A program made the position numbers and the translations under genes. From contig BGZK01000002.1 in NCBI GenBank assembly GCA_005406025.1, positions 1,488,001-1,552,000 on the forward strand: DNA of 64,000 bases, given 5' to 3'. Source of the DNA: Eumeta japonica. Taxonomy: Eukaryota; Arthropoda; Insecta; Lepidoptera; Psychidae. The notes under the pieces were generated by a model, which worked only from the letters and a program-made list of their open reading frames with translations, was not told where the DNA came from and did not search any database. The first letter of the stretch is position 1. Every line of letters starts with the position of its first letter. Below are positions 24,801-36,276 of this stretch, in pieces.

Positions 24801-27800
24801 ATGGAACTCTTTAACGGCTTATAGTAAGGGTGTGATCTATGAGCAGCACATTTAGTAGGTTTACCCATATTTAGACAAATTAGTTAGTGTACTCCAGACT
24901 TACTAAAAATCAAAAAATAAACAAAAATTTTAACAAAAAAAAAGTCGACTTCAAACCAAAACCTATTCCAAAACAAATTAATATGCACTAAAAAAGTAAA
25001 AAAATAATTGCGTATTCTGCTACAACTTAATAATCAACTTACTTTTTCTACTCATCAATACGCAGGTACGATCTACATATTGATGAGTAAAGTTAGACAA
25101 GATTTCTGGTAAAGGAAACTAGCATTTGCATCTGACGTTGTCTGCGTAGTTATAGTGTTGAAAGAAACTTCTAAACAGATGGTAATAACTGCTTCATAAT
25201 AAGAAATTCCTTGAATTAAATAGACTATTAACATTTCGCTTTGCTTTCATCTGTATATATGTCATTACACATTCTAAAAATTATTTTACTTGTAGAAAGA
25301 AACTCTTTCTCTAAATAATACAGTTAATAATTTTATTTTAATACCATAATTTGCCCCGGCTTCAAATGGAACTGTGACCAGTAATGGAATCGAAATTAAA
25401 AACAAGACAAGTAGTAGAATCCAAAGCCAAGACCGGATACTTAAATCAAAACTGTGTTTGGAATCGAGAATGATAGAAACTGGCATCGAGAACAAGACTG
25501 GGATCGGAATATGAAGAGATTAATTGGCAGTGAAACCTACTAAAATCAAAATTGTGTTTGGAATTGAGAATGATACAAACTGGCATCGAGAACAGGACCG
25601 GGATCTGAATATGAAGAGATCAATTGGCAGTGAAACCTACTTAAATCAAAACTGTATTTGAAATCGAGAATGATACAAACTGGCATCGAGAACAGGACCG
25701 GGATCTGAATATGAAGAGATCAATTGGCAGTGAAACCTACTTAAATCAAAACTGTGTTTGAAATCGAGAATGATACAATTGGCATCGAAAACAGGACCGG
25801 GATCAAAATCAATAATGGGATAATAGTCGGAATCATAACTGATTAGTGTAATCAGTTGATATATGTATATGATAAATGAATTCATTTTGTATATGCAGGC
25901 TGTACCACAGGCTGAAGCTAGTGTAATATATATAAATACATGCACACAATTTGCTGTGTTCAATAGTATTCTCAATTATACTCTACAAATAAAATTAACT
26001 ACATATAAATATTTTTGTCTATTTTCATAAATGCTTATAACAAAATAACTTTAGGAACTCGATCGTAATTACTTGTAAAAACCTTATAGTCAATATCGCT
26101 TTTGAATCGAGATGGTATAGTTTAAGAAATATTATCATTCTCTAGTTTTTGCATGGCTTTACATTTGTTTCCATGTTTCCATTTAGATCTCAATCCAAAT
26201 TGTATAAAAGTCGATATCAGCAATTAGTGCAATTCAAAATAAAATCTGAAACTTTAATCCTATTTAATAAAATCCATTACGACTTACTACAATGAAAAAA
26301 TATTAGTTTAAATTAAATATACACCTATTCTATAGATCGTAAATACATAAATCGGATAAAAACTATGGTAAAATTTAAGACAAGTAGTAATCTGAAATAT
26401 ATTTTTCTGTGTAGTAGAAACCATTGTGTTCACCTTAACAGGGTGTGGATCAACTCCATATGTATCCAGCTGGCATGCAATCTTTAAGAACATACGCTCT
26501 GCCTCCTGCGTGCTGAGCCCCTTGACTCCACCGCCGCTGCCCGGACTACCCTCCACCGGCTCCCGGTGTAGGTCCTGTAGTGCACATCTCACATCACTCA
26601 AAACTAATACTTTAGAATATTTTCAAAACAGCTATTACACACAACCAAGTCTCACTTATAATGAACATAGATAAACAAGTGAAACGAAACCATATGCAAA
26701 TACAGCTGACGTTAGCTCCTGGTATTCCGACTGTAGCGTCGTACCTCTGATATATGTCGTTCTACACTGTCCCATATACATCCTCATGTACATGCACACA
26801 CATATACATATACTCACAAACATGTATATATGCATATCCAACACATACATGTATAAATTATGCATAATTACACTATCATTTTGAGTAAATGATAGTGTAA
26901 TTATGTATAATTTATAATTATGTATAATTTATGTCACTTCGGAGTTCTTGAGGTAGTGTTAGGTGCAACATCAAGAGAGGACTGACAAAACTTGTCATAG
27001 CTTTTTGACCAGAAGTCTCAAAATTTATATAGCAACTAGTTGCGCCCCGCGGTTTCACCCGCGTGGTAAAGAAAAATTGTGATAATGATGATAGAAAGTA
27101 TTTTATTTTTTATCCATTTTTCAATGTTTTTATATTATTCTGCTATTCGGGACGGACACAAATCCAACAAATTAAAAATCATGAAAATCAGTCCAGCCAT
27201 TCTCCAGTTATTAAGTGTTCTAACAACTATATTGTGTAATGTACATAAATTGGAAATAAGTATTTTTTATGATGATCTCACTAATAGGTATTGTAAACGC
27301 TATAATTTTTAAGGATAGATAAGTATGGATGTAAATGATGATGGATGGCAATGCAAAAGTTATAGGTGGCTAATGCAATATACTCCTATAAACTATGTTA
27401 AACGATTTATTTCGGTCTGTATAGATATGCAGATTTTGTGATTTAGAAACGCATGAGCAACCCACGTAGATAATGGGAAAAACATGGCGTGCTCAAATGT
27501 ATGCCTGCTACCTTTATGGTCTGACCCTGCCGCCGGACCGCACCGTAATATCGCGCACTCGCTTGTCATTCGTCATAACTATTCAAGTATTTGTCCAAAT
27601 GATGTAGTGTAAAAGACAAAGTTTATCTACTTTAAACACCAGGTGCGATAAAAGTATTTATTTTGATATACGAATCAATTTGTCACTACCAAATGTTAGA
27701 TTATTCAATTTTTATTGTATTTATGGTTCACTATTTTGACGATAATGGCTTACACACAAAAGATAGATATATGCTGTCGCAAGTTTTTTTATAGGACTAT

Positions 27801-30800
27801 TTAAGATAAACATTTTCATTATACATTATATACGTGTAATTCCAACGGTTTTTGCGGCGCACGCCAGAATAGCTCGCAGATAACAATTTTTTTTTTCCTT
27901 CTCACTTGACACTTACCGTTATATTTTGGATAATTCACACTATATCTTTATAAATTATAACTTATATGTTATTCTGATGTGTAAGCTATATTATTGTAGT
28001 GTCATCAAAATTAATTCGGTAGTTTTTGCAAGAAAGAGCAACAAACATACATCCATACATCCACACGTCCACATATTCTTACAAACTTTTGCATTTATAA
28101 TATTAGCAGGAAGTAGGGGGACATTATATCACTAAGTACAAAATGACAAATTGTTGAACAAAATGGAAAATATATATAATAACTAAATGTAAATAAAATA
28201 TGATGAAAAATTATCTTGAATTGTGAAATACGAAAAAACTTTTTCCCTAATCTTGATATGATGTGTCATATATAAAATATGCAAATGAGAGCAAAAATAA
28301 ACTTTTTCCCAACAAAACACGTAATGTGATCTAAATTTAAATAAAATGTAAAAAAACTTACATTCTACCTTTTTTATTCAGAAAATAGAAATAATTAATA
28401 ACCTACCAAAAACTAAAACAGAAATTGTCACAAGACTTACAAACAATTAGAAATAAGCAAATTTACACTATCAATAATTCTTCAATATTTGTTAACATGT
28501 GTGAAGTTAATTAAGAATGTTATGATAATAAATCTAATTAGGAATGATGAGGAACTTTTCAGACTGAGCCATTACTTGTATGCGGCCTTCTATTGTTTCA
28601 GTCTGCCTGAGCAACAGCCTCATCTCTGACACATAACCACCCACATGGATACTTGGATCGTAGTCACCGAGTTCCACTGAAAGAATAAAATTATGTTAAA
28701 ATTTACAAAACTTATTTATTTTCACAAAATTAATTAACTATCTAATATCTATAACTTTTCAGAGTCACCAAAATTTGTAAATGTTCCAATTAAGCCAGCA
28801 CTTAAACTTTCCATATAGTTTTAAACCCAGAAGGGTCGAAAATATTATTGCTCACATATTAAGTTCAAAATTAACACAGCTCTCTTTTAAAATCAATACG
28901 AGACATAAACAAGTGTGTGTTGGGTCACGTGCAGTGTAGGGTTCTGTAGTTGCATGTCATAGTTTACAGACCTAGATGAGGGCTTTTTGTTTGATATTAT
29001 GAACCTATTGAGTTCACAGTTCAATGGCAAATGTAGTCTAAAACAGGCCCACATAGGACAAGTTAAACATGTTATGATATTATATTTGAATAATTTTACG
29101 TTGTTCATAAACTAATATTTACTAAGTATTTTACAAAATCAATGATGTCATTTAAGTATTTTTCAATGAAATTCATCCCAAATTTTGATTTTTACTTCTC
29201 CGAGTACACTTTATAAGTTATTCGACTATTACACGTTAACTTGTAAAGTCTATTTATCATGATAGTTTCTGTTTTAATGTGATTATATGTACTTCTGCAA
29301 TAATTTTTTTCACATATCTAAGTAACCATTTAGCTGGCAGGGGCAGGGGACATGACTTTAACAAAAATTAACACTTTAAAGCTTCATATTTTGCAAACAT
29401 ATTCTTAAATCAAAAAACGGTTTTCACAAAGCTGCAATGTTTTTCAATAAGCTATCCAATTATTCCCCACACCATGGGATACACAAAAAAAAATATCACC
29501 ATATGTAGGAGAAGTACCCTAAAATATTCAAATATATTGTTTGTAAGGCAGTTATCCCTCCAGAAGAACGAGCAAATCTTTGAGGATAGCTCTTTTCAAA
29601 CAAAAATGATACACAATCACATAAAACCATTGCAACAAAAGCTAATCTGTAGGAAGTCCAGCTCGTTATATTCATTTATCCTCTAAATACTCAAGAGATT
29701 GTATAATACTCTTTATTACAAAATATTTGCTTAATAAAGACTTTGAAATTGTGTAAGGGTAAAGTTTGTATATCTTCATAAACCTTATTGAACATATATA
29801 CACAGAGCCCCCAAAATAAATTCCTGACCTTATGCAGTCGACTAACATGTAAATACAGTTTATTTTTACTCCTAGTCTTGAAATTATATCTGACTATTTT
29901 CATTAAAAAATTCTAATTTTTTCTCAAATATATAAAATTTTGGTTAATAAACTAAGATATTAAAATGATGATTTTAAGATGATGTTAAGATGCCAAAGTT
30001 AAAATTCCAATTTCATTAAACTTACTTCTAAGAGAAACATAAAGTCCTAGCCTATAAGTCACACAAATAACTCGCTTTTACAACACAAAATTCTGTGAAC
30101 ACTTGCAGCATGTTTTTAAAGTAAGATGGTATATGACATCAAGCTGTGGAAACAGTCAAAATAAACCAATCTGGTGGTTTGTATTTCGGACAAATTTCTT
30201 ATCTTGTTGATTGCAAATACAGCAGTGCTTTTCGCCAACTTAGGGATATGAAGACCCCATTGAAGTTTATTATCTAAAGTACCACCCAGCAACACAGTAG
30301 TTTTAGCAAATCTCAATTTCTCGTTTCTTATTAAAATAGTACCAGATCTATTTTTAACATTCAAAAGTGAGAATTTCATACATTTCTTTTTCTTCCTATT
30401 AAAAAGTAAATCATTTAAAGTAAACAGATACTTAAAATAATTATTCTTTTAGACAAGAGATTTTTTTTACAAAATTTTATTCTATTTTGTCAGCATGATT
30501 GACATGACTACCCATTCCAAATCATAGCTTTCTAAAAGTCTCTGAACTACACCACAGACAAAAAGACAGATGGATGAATGGACATGGTGAAATTATAAGA
30601 GTCCCTTGTTGCAGCAGTCATAACATATTAGATGGTAAAAATGCTGATTTAGATGACTATAAAGTTCAAAAATTCTGACCTATCACTGACCCAATTTAAG
30701 TCTAAATATGTGACGGAGAGGAGGTGGCAATTAATATGAAAATATTTACTTAGTGATTGGCTTTATCATCTCCATAGCCAATCTCATCAACATTTATAAG

Positions 30801-32671
30801 GTAACAAAAAATAAAATCATAGAATTAAATCAAAACAATGAATAAAAGCAGACAGGCCAGTTACAAGACCTAGCTTATAACTAAATAAATTGCATTACAA
30901 ACAAAAAATCTACCTCTAGTGTTAAAATCAAAGCCCTAAAAATACCCCCTGAAAAAAAGCAGTCAAACATACTAAATATAATTATATACTTGTATCGAAA
31001 ATGAAAACAGGACAGGGAACAGAATCTAGAGCCAGAACCGGGGTTGAAATCGAGTGCAGGAACAAAATTAAAATTACGACTGTAACCAAATCAAAATCAG
31101 TAGTATTAGGGCTAAAATTGAAACGGAAATAAGATTGGGATCGACTGCAATACTGATCAATATAGAAGATGAAGGAATACATTCTACGACCACACAGGTG
31201 AAGCTGTGGGCAGAAATCTAATAAAATATAAATCCAAAAGCATATTATTTAATTTATTGAATGTCATGAACTTAAAATTACAATTTTACCAGCCCACTTC
31301 TCAGCGCTAGACATATTTCTCCATTATAAAATAATTTGCACACAATTACTAAATACATTATCTTATGCTTTGAAAGAAAAAGGATTAGTTATTGCATTAT
31401 TAAAATAATTATGGACATCTTCCACCACCTTTCAAACAAACATTTAACAAAAAGTCACTTTTAAAATAAATTTGCATTCCATATTTAAATAGGTTTTAGC
31501 CCAAACAACCATTAAAAAGAAGACATGGGATACTAATTTTACATTATGTCAATTTTAAAATAAATTTTCGTTCCATATTTAAATGGGTTTTAGTCCAAAC
31601 AACCATTAAAAAGATGACATGGAATGCTAATGTTATTTTAAAAGTTACTTTTCCTTAAGTGTCAGTTTAAAAATAAAAAATAGAAGAGATTCTAAATCAT
31701 AAAAATATTTTAAATCAAATAGTAGCATAAGTAGAATACTACACAAATTACAGAATTAAAATATGGATGATTTACCAAAACTCCTTTCTCATTGGATGAA
31801 CCAAATTTTCAAAATGTAAGGCCAATCAAATTTCAAATAAGTCTCGGTTGAACAATAATTTATTACCTTATATAATATGGACTAGATAGTTCTTTATGCT
31901 GATTAAAATAAATAAGAATGGTTATATTTTGTATATGAATTATTGCACCTCTAAAAAAATCATGTAAATTTTATACATCGTAATAATAATAAACTGTCTT
32001 AATATACCTTGTATGATAAGTGCTCCAAGCATAGCAGCTTCATTGGACGTACAATATAATCTCCCATGGAGAAGATCTCGTTTCAGCTGCAGGTAAATCT
32101 GAAATCTTGTTACATCCTCTTTCAGCAATAAAGGGTTTGGAGGATAAAATTTTACTCGAAAACTGAATAATATTGGTGAAGCATCTAGAAGGAATGATAA
32201 AACATTACATTCATATTTTTAGTAATATTCTAATTCCAGTATTCTTGGCATTTACCTTTTACTTGTTTCAAAATTGATTTCCCCATATGCAACCAGTGCT
32301 GAAATTGAAAATGAAACAGCATATACTAAAGTACTGAAATGAAAATGTAATGAAAATTGAAAACAAATATAAAAACTCACTCTCTGCCCACCAGCATCAA
32401 CATATCGAAGACCAAAATAATCTGTTTCTGTGAGATTTAGCTGTTGACATACATGGTCCAAAAGATATTTTCCCTTATAACTAGGCTGAAATGTACATCA
32501 AATATTAAATTTAGTTTGAAAAAGCAGCTGTGTTTGTATCAATAGTATTTTATCAAGTATTTATAATATAACATTACTTACATGGAATTCACATTCCAAT
32601 ATTTCTGTATCTTCTAATAGTCGTACAGTGCATTTATAAACAATATTACTGTCACCTCGATTCTTAAACAT
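12423..32671 (-). CDS. Frmd5: FERM domain-containing protein, FRMD3/FRMD5 type, 12 exons (one frameshift in last exon)
   Basis: Membrane-associated FERM scaffold. Exons, 5' to 3': 32671-32582, 32485-32381, 32298-32256, 32184-32008, 28676-28576, 26574-26434, 19280-19128, 18385-18297, 16733-16589, 13698-13617, 13232-13065, 12869-12423. Every junction has GT/AG and matching phase. With the extra base in the last exon ignored, the product is 579 aa, close to human FRMD5 (about 570). FERM F1 starts YKCTVRLLED; F2 carries FRVKFYPPNPLLLKEDVTRF; F3 carries YGVDPHPVK then GILTFQGSRKTHHFKW. The FERM-adjacent segment has FSWGTKFKYVGRTEREI (exon 9). A Ser/Ala-rich linker follows, then one membrane segment (residues about 521-541) and the tail HYHYYGPLKEYF, the hallmark of FRMD3/5. 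The start ATG at 32671 fits the short family N-terminus; a 5' noncoding exon may lie upstream. The closest fly gene is probably CG5022 (from memory). Confidence 0.88.
13410..13495 (-). other. CpG-rich stretch in the FRMD intron, possible cryptic exon
   Basis: GC-rich sequence in the short intron between exons 10 and 11. Possible AG and GT signals exist, but the lengths tried do not preserve the phase 1 frame of the neighbouring exons, so it is not added to the gene model. Confidence 0.2.
14241..15856 (+). mobile_element. Second mariner nested inside the first, degenerate
   Basis: Terminal repeats TACAACTTCGCTTCCGCCGT (from 14241) and, inverted at the right end, TACAACTTTCCTTCCGCCGT are nearly identical and flanked by TA (14239-14240 and 15857-15858). 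The plus-strand transposase relic shows NGDEKWVYYDNPKR (about 15211-15252), a CIWWDQ block with YYELLKP (15325-15380), and a broken PPYSPD-like block at about 15565-15600. Several frameshifts and stops are present. The 1616-bp length exceeds a normal mariner, partly through the 27-nt tandem repeat at 14740-14845. Confidence 0.85.
14740..14845 (+). repeat. 27-nt tandem repeat, 4 copies
   Basis: The unit AATAAAGAAACACTAAAGAG plus GTTTTAT is repeated at 14740, 14767, 14794 and 14821 (the last copy lacks two bases) and is identical between copies. It lies in the 5' noncoding part of the inner mariner. The identity suggests recent expansion. Confidence 0.95.
16734..18296. other. FRMD intron 8, no gene
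   Basis: AT-rich intron. It contains a small hairpin at 16985-17020 (16-bp arms with one mismatch). Minus-strand ORF 17888-18118 lacks any recognisable motif. A splice-like mini-exon at about 18131-18180 was considered and rejected on phase. Confidence 0.5.
19786..19995 (-). repeat. Dispersed purine-rich hexamer-like repeat, minus orientation
   Basis: Read on the minus strand, it starts ATTTGCCCCAGCTTC and continues as loosely periodic blocks such as GGGATCGGAATCGAGAACGG. The same start sequence and block style recur at 25343-25840, and related purine-rich blocks occur at 30990-31180, 51325-51375 and 63490-63670. Probably a lepidopteran interspersed repeat with a degenerate internal array. 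Confidence 0.55.
20120..24190 (-). mobile_element. RTE-clade non-LTR retrotransposon, nearly full length, inactivated
   Basis: Minus orientation, in the 7.1-kb FRMD intron between exons 6 and 7. A possible first ATG at 23832 starts a coiled-coil-like N-terminal segment rich in Glu/Lys. The AP endonuclease domain follows (ATFNTRSL near 23000, SEMRRYGEG, GVGFLIKKK, ILMDDFNGQIG where family members usually have GDFN, and SDHKMV near 22310). The reverse transcriptase has NYRPISLMS, GFVDYNKAFD and an intact HLRFADDLILFSE (about 20935-20975). One frame runs from 22904 to 20370 with only two in-frame stops (about 21646 and 21268). Frameshifts lie near 22955 and 20395. The 3' end is a (TAAA)n tail at 20127-20150. 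The 5' boundary is approximate, with ACCGG repeats at 24188-24210. Few lesions suggest fairly recent insertion. Confidence 0.88.
24280..25020. repeat. Lepidopteran interspersed repeat (unclassified)
   Basis: Starts with GACTTCAAAAAAAAAGGAGG (24300-24319) followed by TTCTCAATTCGACTG, and contains two blocks of the form ACCGATTTTGATAATTC / ACCGATTTCGATGATTC (24378 and 24567). The right end at about 24940-24960 has a related GTCGACTTCAAACC. I recognise this pattern as common in lepidopteran genomes but cannot assign a superfamily. No intact ORF. Confidence 0.5.
25343..25840 (+). repeat. 100-bp tandem array (4 copies) in a purine-rich dispersed repeat
   Basis: The array starts at ATTTGCCCCGGCTTC. 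Copies of an exactly 100-nt unit lie at 25441-25540, 25541-25640, 25641-25740 and 25741-about 25807 (truncated). Copies 2 and 3 differ at few positions; copy 1 is more divergent. Each carries AACTGGCATCGAGAACA and GGCAGTGAAACCTAC. It is inside an FRMD intron. Confidence 0.9.
26855..26913. repeat. 27-bp-arm hairpin (MITE-like)
   Basis: The arms at 26855-26881 and 26887-26913 pair with one mismatch around a 5-nt loop (TGAGT). It is AT-rich and intronic. It may be a palindromic mini-element. Confidence 0.7.
26957..28256 (+). mobile_element. Mori-like mariner 3' part, split by a ~1.1-kb insertion
   Basis: 26968-27032 matches the transposase C-terminal coding end seen at 5790-5860. The same element resumes at about 28139 (AATGACAAATTGTTGAACAA) and ends with AAAAAACTTTTTCCC at about 28233-28247, the family terminus. 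The intervening 27035-28130 is a separate insertion (listed separately). It lies in the intron between FRMD exons 5 and 6. Confidence 0.65.
27035..28130 (+). mobile_element. Lepidopteran CTAGTTGCGCCCCGCGG-type interspersed repeat
   Basis: Begins ACTAGTTGCGCCCCGCGGTT (27036-27055) with CACCCGCGTGG, and ends with GTAGTTTTTGCAAGAAAGAG (28019-28038), a CATACATCCATACATCC microsatellite and TTTATAATATTAGCAGGA. This start/end combination is very common in butterflies and moths (Lep1/Helitron-like or SINE-like elements). I cannot settle the class from sequence alone. No coding capacity; the 77-codon ORF at 27079-27312 is not convincing. Confidence 0.5.
29480..30430 (-). mobile_element. Jockey/CR1-like non-LTR retrotransposon remnant
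   Basis: Minus-strand fragment of the C-terminal part of a reverse transcriptase (GTLDNKLQWGLHIPKLAKS and [14 protein letters not shown], 30379-30116) plus the 3' region. It parallels the longer copy at 58130-59870 over its whole length. It lacks the catalytic domain, has frameshifts, and sits in the intron between FRMD exons 4 and 5. Confidence 0.8.
30990..31215 (+). repeat. Purine-rich hexamer-like dispersed repeat
   Basis: Degenerate blocks (AGCCAGAACCGGGG, AATCGAGTGCAGGAAC, GATTGGGATCGAC) followed by GTGAAGCTGTGGGCAG (31199-31214). Related to the arrays at 19.8, 25.4, 51.3 and 63.5 kb. Confidence 0.45.
31455..31642 (+). repeat. 94-nt tandem duplication
   Basis: Two diverged copies start at 31455 and 31549 (shared CCATATTTAAATRGGTTTTA and AAACAACCATTAAAAAGA). 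Within an FRMD intron. Confidence 0.8.
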
Positions 32672-33779
32672 TTTCAAGGTTTATTTTTTAGAATACTTAT
32701 GCTAAAATAGTACAAGTTATTAAACTAATCATTATAAACGCAATTCTTTAAGAGCATTCGGATTATATTTTCAATTGTTTATAAGGTAATAGGTTTTGAC
32801 TCGCATTTGTTTTTCATATTTTTAATTCCTTCTAAGCCTATAATTGAAGAATGGTAAGGCTAGCTTAACCCATCTGCAAAACTTACAAGCCTACTAACAT
32901 GCTTCCAACTCTAAAATATATATTTTTTCCTGATTTCAGCTATAGACATAGAGTATAAAATTACAGCAATTATTACACAGAACATTAAAATACGAATGTA
33001 TTGTTTTAAAATGCAAACTTATATAATTTTATTCCGATACCAAGATGTTAGTTTTACAACCGACTTAATTCTATAACGTTAATAGGATGTACACTGAATA
33101 ATAATTTTAAATATTTAATTGTAACGTGTAGATTTTGAAAATAAATTCAAGAAAAGGCCTTCAGTAGAAATAAGTTAATCGTACTGCCAATGAATTTCAA
33201 CAAAGAGTTTAGTACTCCAGTGACTTTGTTGTAGTATTTTATAAATTATGGAAATGGAATACATATCCACTTCATCAACCGAAACCACTATAGGGCAACA
33301 CGTAAACGGCAGTGACGTTTTGTAGAATGTAACCATTGTATACCTACACACTTTTAAATGTTGGAATTTAAAACGACGTTTTTATTTTGCATTTTTCATT
33401 TTCAATTTGATGTATTACAATTTTAAAAGATAATTTATATGTGTAAGAAAGTTTAAAAACAATTTGAGCTGACCTATGAAACTTGAATAATTTATGTAAT
33501 AAATAAAAATATTGTTAAAAAGGACGTTAAACGAAATAAGGCAGAAGTATTCTGCTGCGCTCATTCCTATAAAATATGCAAGAACATATGCAGAACATTA
33601 AAACTCTTCAATGAGTGAGGTTTCATTAAAAGTCCATTTAAATAAAAGGGATTTTTTTATCTTTGCAGCTTTCACCATGACCAAACAACATTAATGCAAT
33701 ATATATATGTCATATTTACCGTCATTTGTGAACATACTAGCCAAGTATAAAAATTTTTCTCTTGTTCGACTTTCTCACC
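32672..33779. other. FRMD 5' flank, AT-rich
   Basis: The 5'UTR and promoter of the FERM gene should lie here. A possible splice acceptor (CTATTTTAG on the minus strand, about 32703-32711) just above the ATG suggests a noncoding first exon further upstream, which I could not place. Otherwise nothing is recognised. Confidence 0.4.
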
Positions 33780-35370
33780 TTAAAAGAACATCGCATTTAG
33801 TCGTGTTTTCGCCCCTTTCAAGCTTTCAAACACCATAACCTTAGTATTACCGACATTTACTTTCATACCCCTTTTCTTAACAAAATCATTCAATTTATTT
33901 GCCATTTCCTACACCCCGCACGCCGACGGCGCAAGGATTACTTGGTTGTCGGAGTACAGAAAATATTTGACAAACGGCTCATCCACCTTTAGTCCACACT
34001 CATATTCTTTCAAATCATACAGACAGTTATCCATGAATAGTTTGATTAACCACGGTAAAGATATATATCCCTATCTGATACTTTTGCGGATGTCAAACCA
34101 GTAAGTGTATGCCCCATTTATTCTGATGAAAGCACTGAAGTCCTTGTATAGGGATTGCAGTGTCTATTATCACTCCGCTATTCACACCATGCCTGGACAG
34201 AATTTTCCATGAATCATTTCCTTTCACTCTATCATAAGTTTTTTCTAAATCTACAAAAATACAGGAAACCTTTTGGCCGCTGGCCAAAAACTTTTCTGCA
34301 ATGTTTCACAAAGAAAAATCTTGGTCCGTACACTTCATCCCTTTTTGAAATCCCGCTTATATGTCCCAAATCTTATTTTCGGGCTCATTTACAACTCTTT
34401 CAACAATAATTTTCGTATACAGCTTGTCAACAACACCGAAGAGGCTTATAGGACAGTAAAATGTGCAAACCTGTCGTGAGCTTTTCCCTTTATAGAGGGG
34501 TAGAATGACTGCTTTACATAAGTCATTAGATACCCTATGGCTTTTTCCAGCATTTTTAAAGAGCTGGTACAGCAAGCTTGCCACTATATCCCCATCGCCT
34601 CTCAATATCTCTGACAAAAGGTCATATCTAGCAGCTTTTCCAATTTACATATGTTCTGGTACTTTCATAATTTTATCCATCGTAATTTCACTTTCGTTTC
34701 TATCAACAATCATATACTCAGTTGCAGTAACATTGTCATCTGTAACTGTATCCATACATGCAAAATCGCTTTCGGAATAATTCTTCCATTACTCTTTCAC
34801 ATTATTTTCCTTATGCAATAAATGTCCTTCATTCTCTAATCACATGTGTACATGATGTCTCAGAATTATTCCGCGCCTTTTTCACAATATGCCAAAAAAA
34901 GTTTTAGATTTACCTGAAAAATATCCGAGAATCTCCTATCATAGCGTGCTTGTATTTTCGTTCTTTTTTTCCTTTAGCTCTCGTTTTTGCAACTTTATAC
35001 TTGCATTCAGCATCTTTTAGCTTATATTTCAAGGAATCCTTTCTTTGCACTCTGTGGTTAACCTTTGCAGACAGTAAATCCAATCACGTTTTCATCTTTT
35101 CACTGACTACTTTCCTTACTTCGAAATTCCACTATTCATTATCTTTCTTACTAACATTTGTTCTCTTATTCACTCCACATACCTTTTTTGTTTCATCTAC
35201 TAATACGTATTTCAACGCCTTCTATAATTCGTCAAGTTTTTAACATTCATACTCTGATTTCACCCAAACTATCTTTCAATCGCTCTACATACTCATCTTT
35301 TACGTTCTGATCCTGAAGCTTACGAACTTTTATTTGTTTTAGCTCCGTATTAACCATTTTCGCATGGTAT
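33780..35370 (-). mobile_element. Decayed non-LTR retrotransposon reverse transcriptase
   Basis: Minus-strand reverse transcriptase in pieces: 34617-34357 (VILPLYKGKSSRQ, then KLYTKIIVERVVNEPENK), 34287-34093 (CIFVDLEKTYDRV), and about 33960-33800, where the catalytic YADD box reads YSDN (minus strand, near 33944-33958). Many stops and frameshifts, and no intact endonuclease, show it is inactive. Further fragments of this family occur at 35440, 36120, 40235, 42490 and 46520. The clade was not resolved. Confidence 0.82.
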
Positions 35371-35439
35371 TGTTAAGGTTGCAATAAAGCTTTAATTCGA
35401 CAGTCCACTAAGAAGTGATTTGTTTCAACGTTGACGCCA

Positions 35440-35830
35440 CGGTCGGTGAGCGGTGTTAGGGAGCGGCGTGGTTTGAAGGAAGATGTAATGACTAGAGTAG
35501 AAAGAAGTAGTTGCGGTGGTTTGGCCATCTGGAAAGAATGAATGAAAGTAGACTGACAAAACAAATCTATGGAGCGAATGAGTGATAAAAAGGTTGGTAA
35601 GAATCGCCTTAGAAAATTCTATACATACCATATTGATGGCATACTAAAAAAGGGTTAAATTTTAAGCACCCGAAACCGACGAGTTTGCATGGAATGATTG
35701 ATGGATGTCAGTGGGGCAAAAGAGATATGCATAGATTATACCATGTGGAAATCTATAGTCTTTGCCTACCCTTCTAGAAAATAGGCGTGAGTTTCTATTA
35801 TATTATTATTATATACATAGAAAGTAAAAC
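35440..35830 (+). mobile_element. 3' end fragment of the same non-LTR family
   Basis: The plus strand reads, with frameshifts, the C-terminal region typical of this family (VxRVERS...WFGHLERMNESRLTKQ-like, ILKKG, and a MWKSIVFAYPS-like end), then a TATTATTATTATA tail at about 35800-35812. It is a separate insertion in opposite orientation to the 33.8-35.4 kb copy. Confidence 0.7.
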
Positions 35831-36119
35831 ACTGGAACAACTTAAAAGAATTTAGAGACTTGAAAAGTTTGTATACAAACGACGGCAAATGTGATAGATA
35901 TTTTGAAATAAAAATGAATAGACGAAATTAAGTGAATATGACCTTGCTTGTTATTATGAACAGTAAAAGTATCTCATTGGCTATCTATAATAGAGTCCTG
36001 ATATCTATATTTATAAACGTAATGAAAGTTATATATGACAGAAGAAAAATAAAAGTAGAATCAATGCAATAAATATGTAATTCCTGTGTAGTATGTATTG
36101 CGTCTTCGATAGATATACA

Positions 36120-36185
36120 CAAATGGTGATGTCAGAAAATGGGACGGTTTGAAAAAAGTTGTGGTGACTAGATTAGAAAAATAGA
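36120..36185 (+). mobile_element. Short fragment of the same non-LTR family
   Basis: A degraded GDVRKWDGLKK-VVVTRLEK-like reading matches the region just before the RVER block of the 35.4-kb copy. It is cut off by the next repeat. Confidence 0.45.
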
Positions 36186-36276
36186 TTGACCCTGTAGGCC
36201 AACCCTGAAACTTCCCGCTATTTTCGAGTTCAAAATACTCGAAAATATACGGGATTTGACGCGATTTTTTGAGTAA

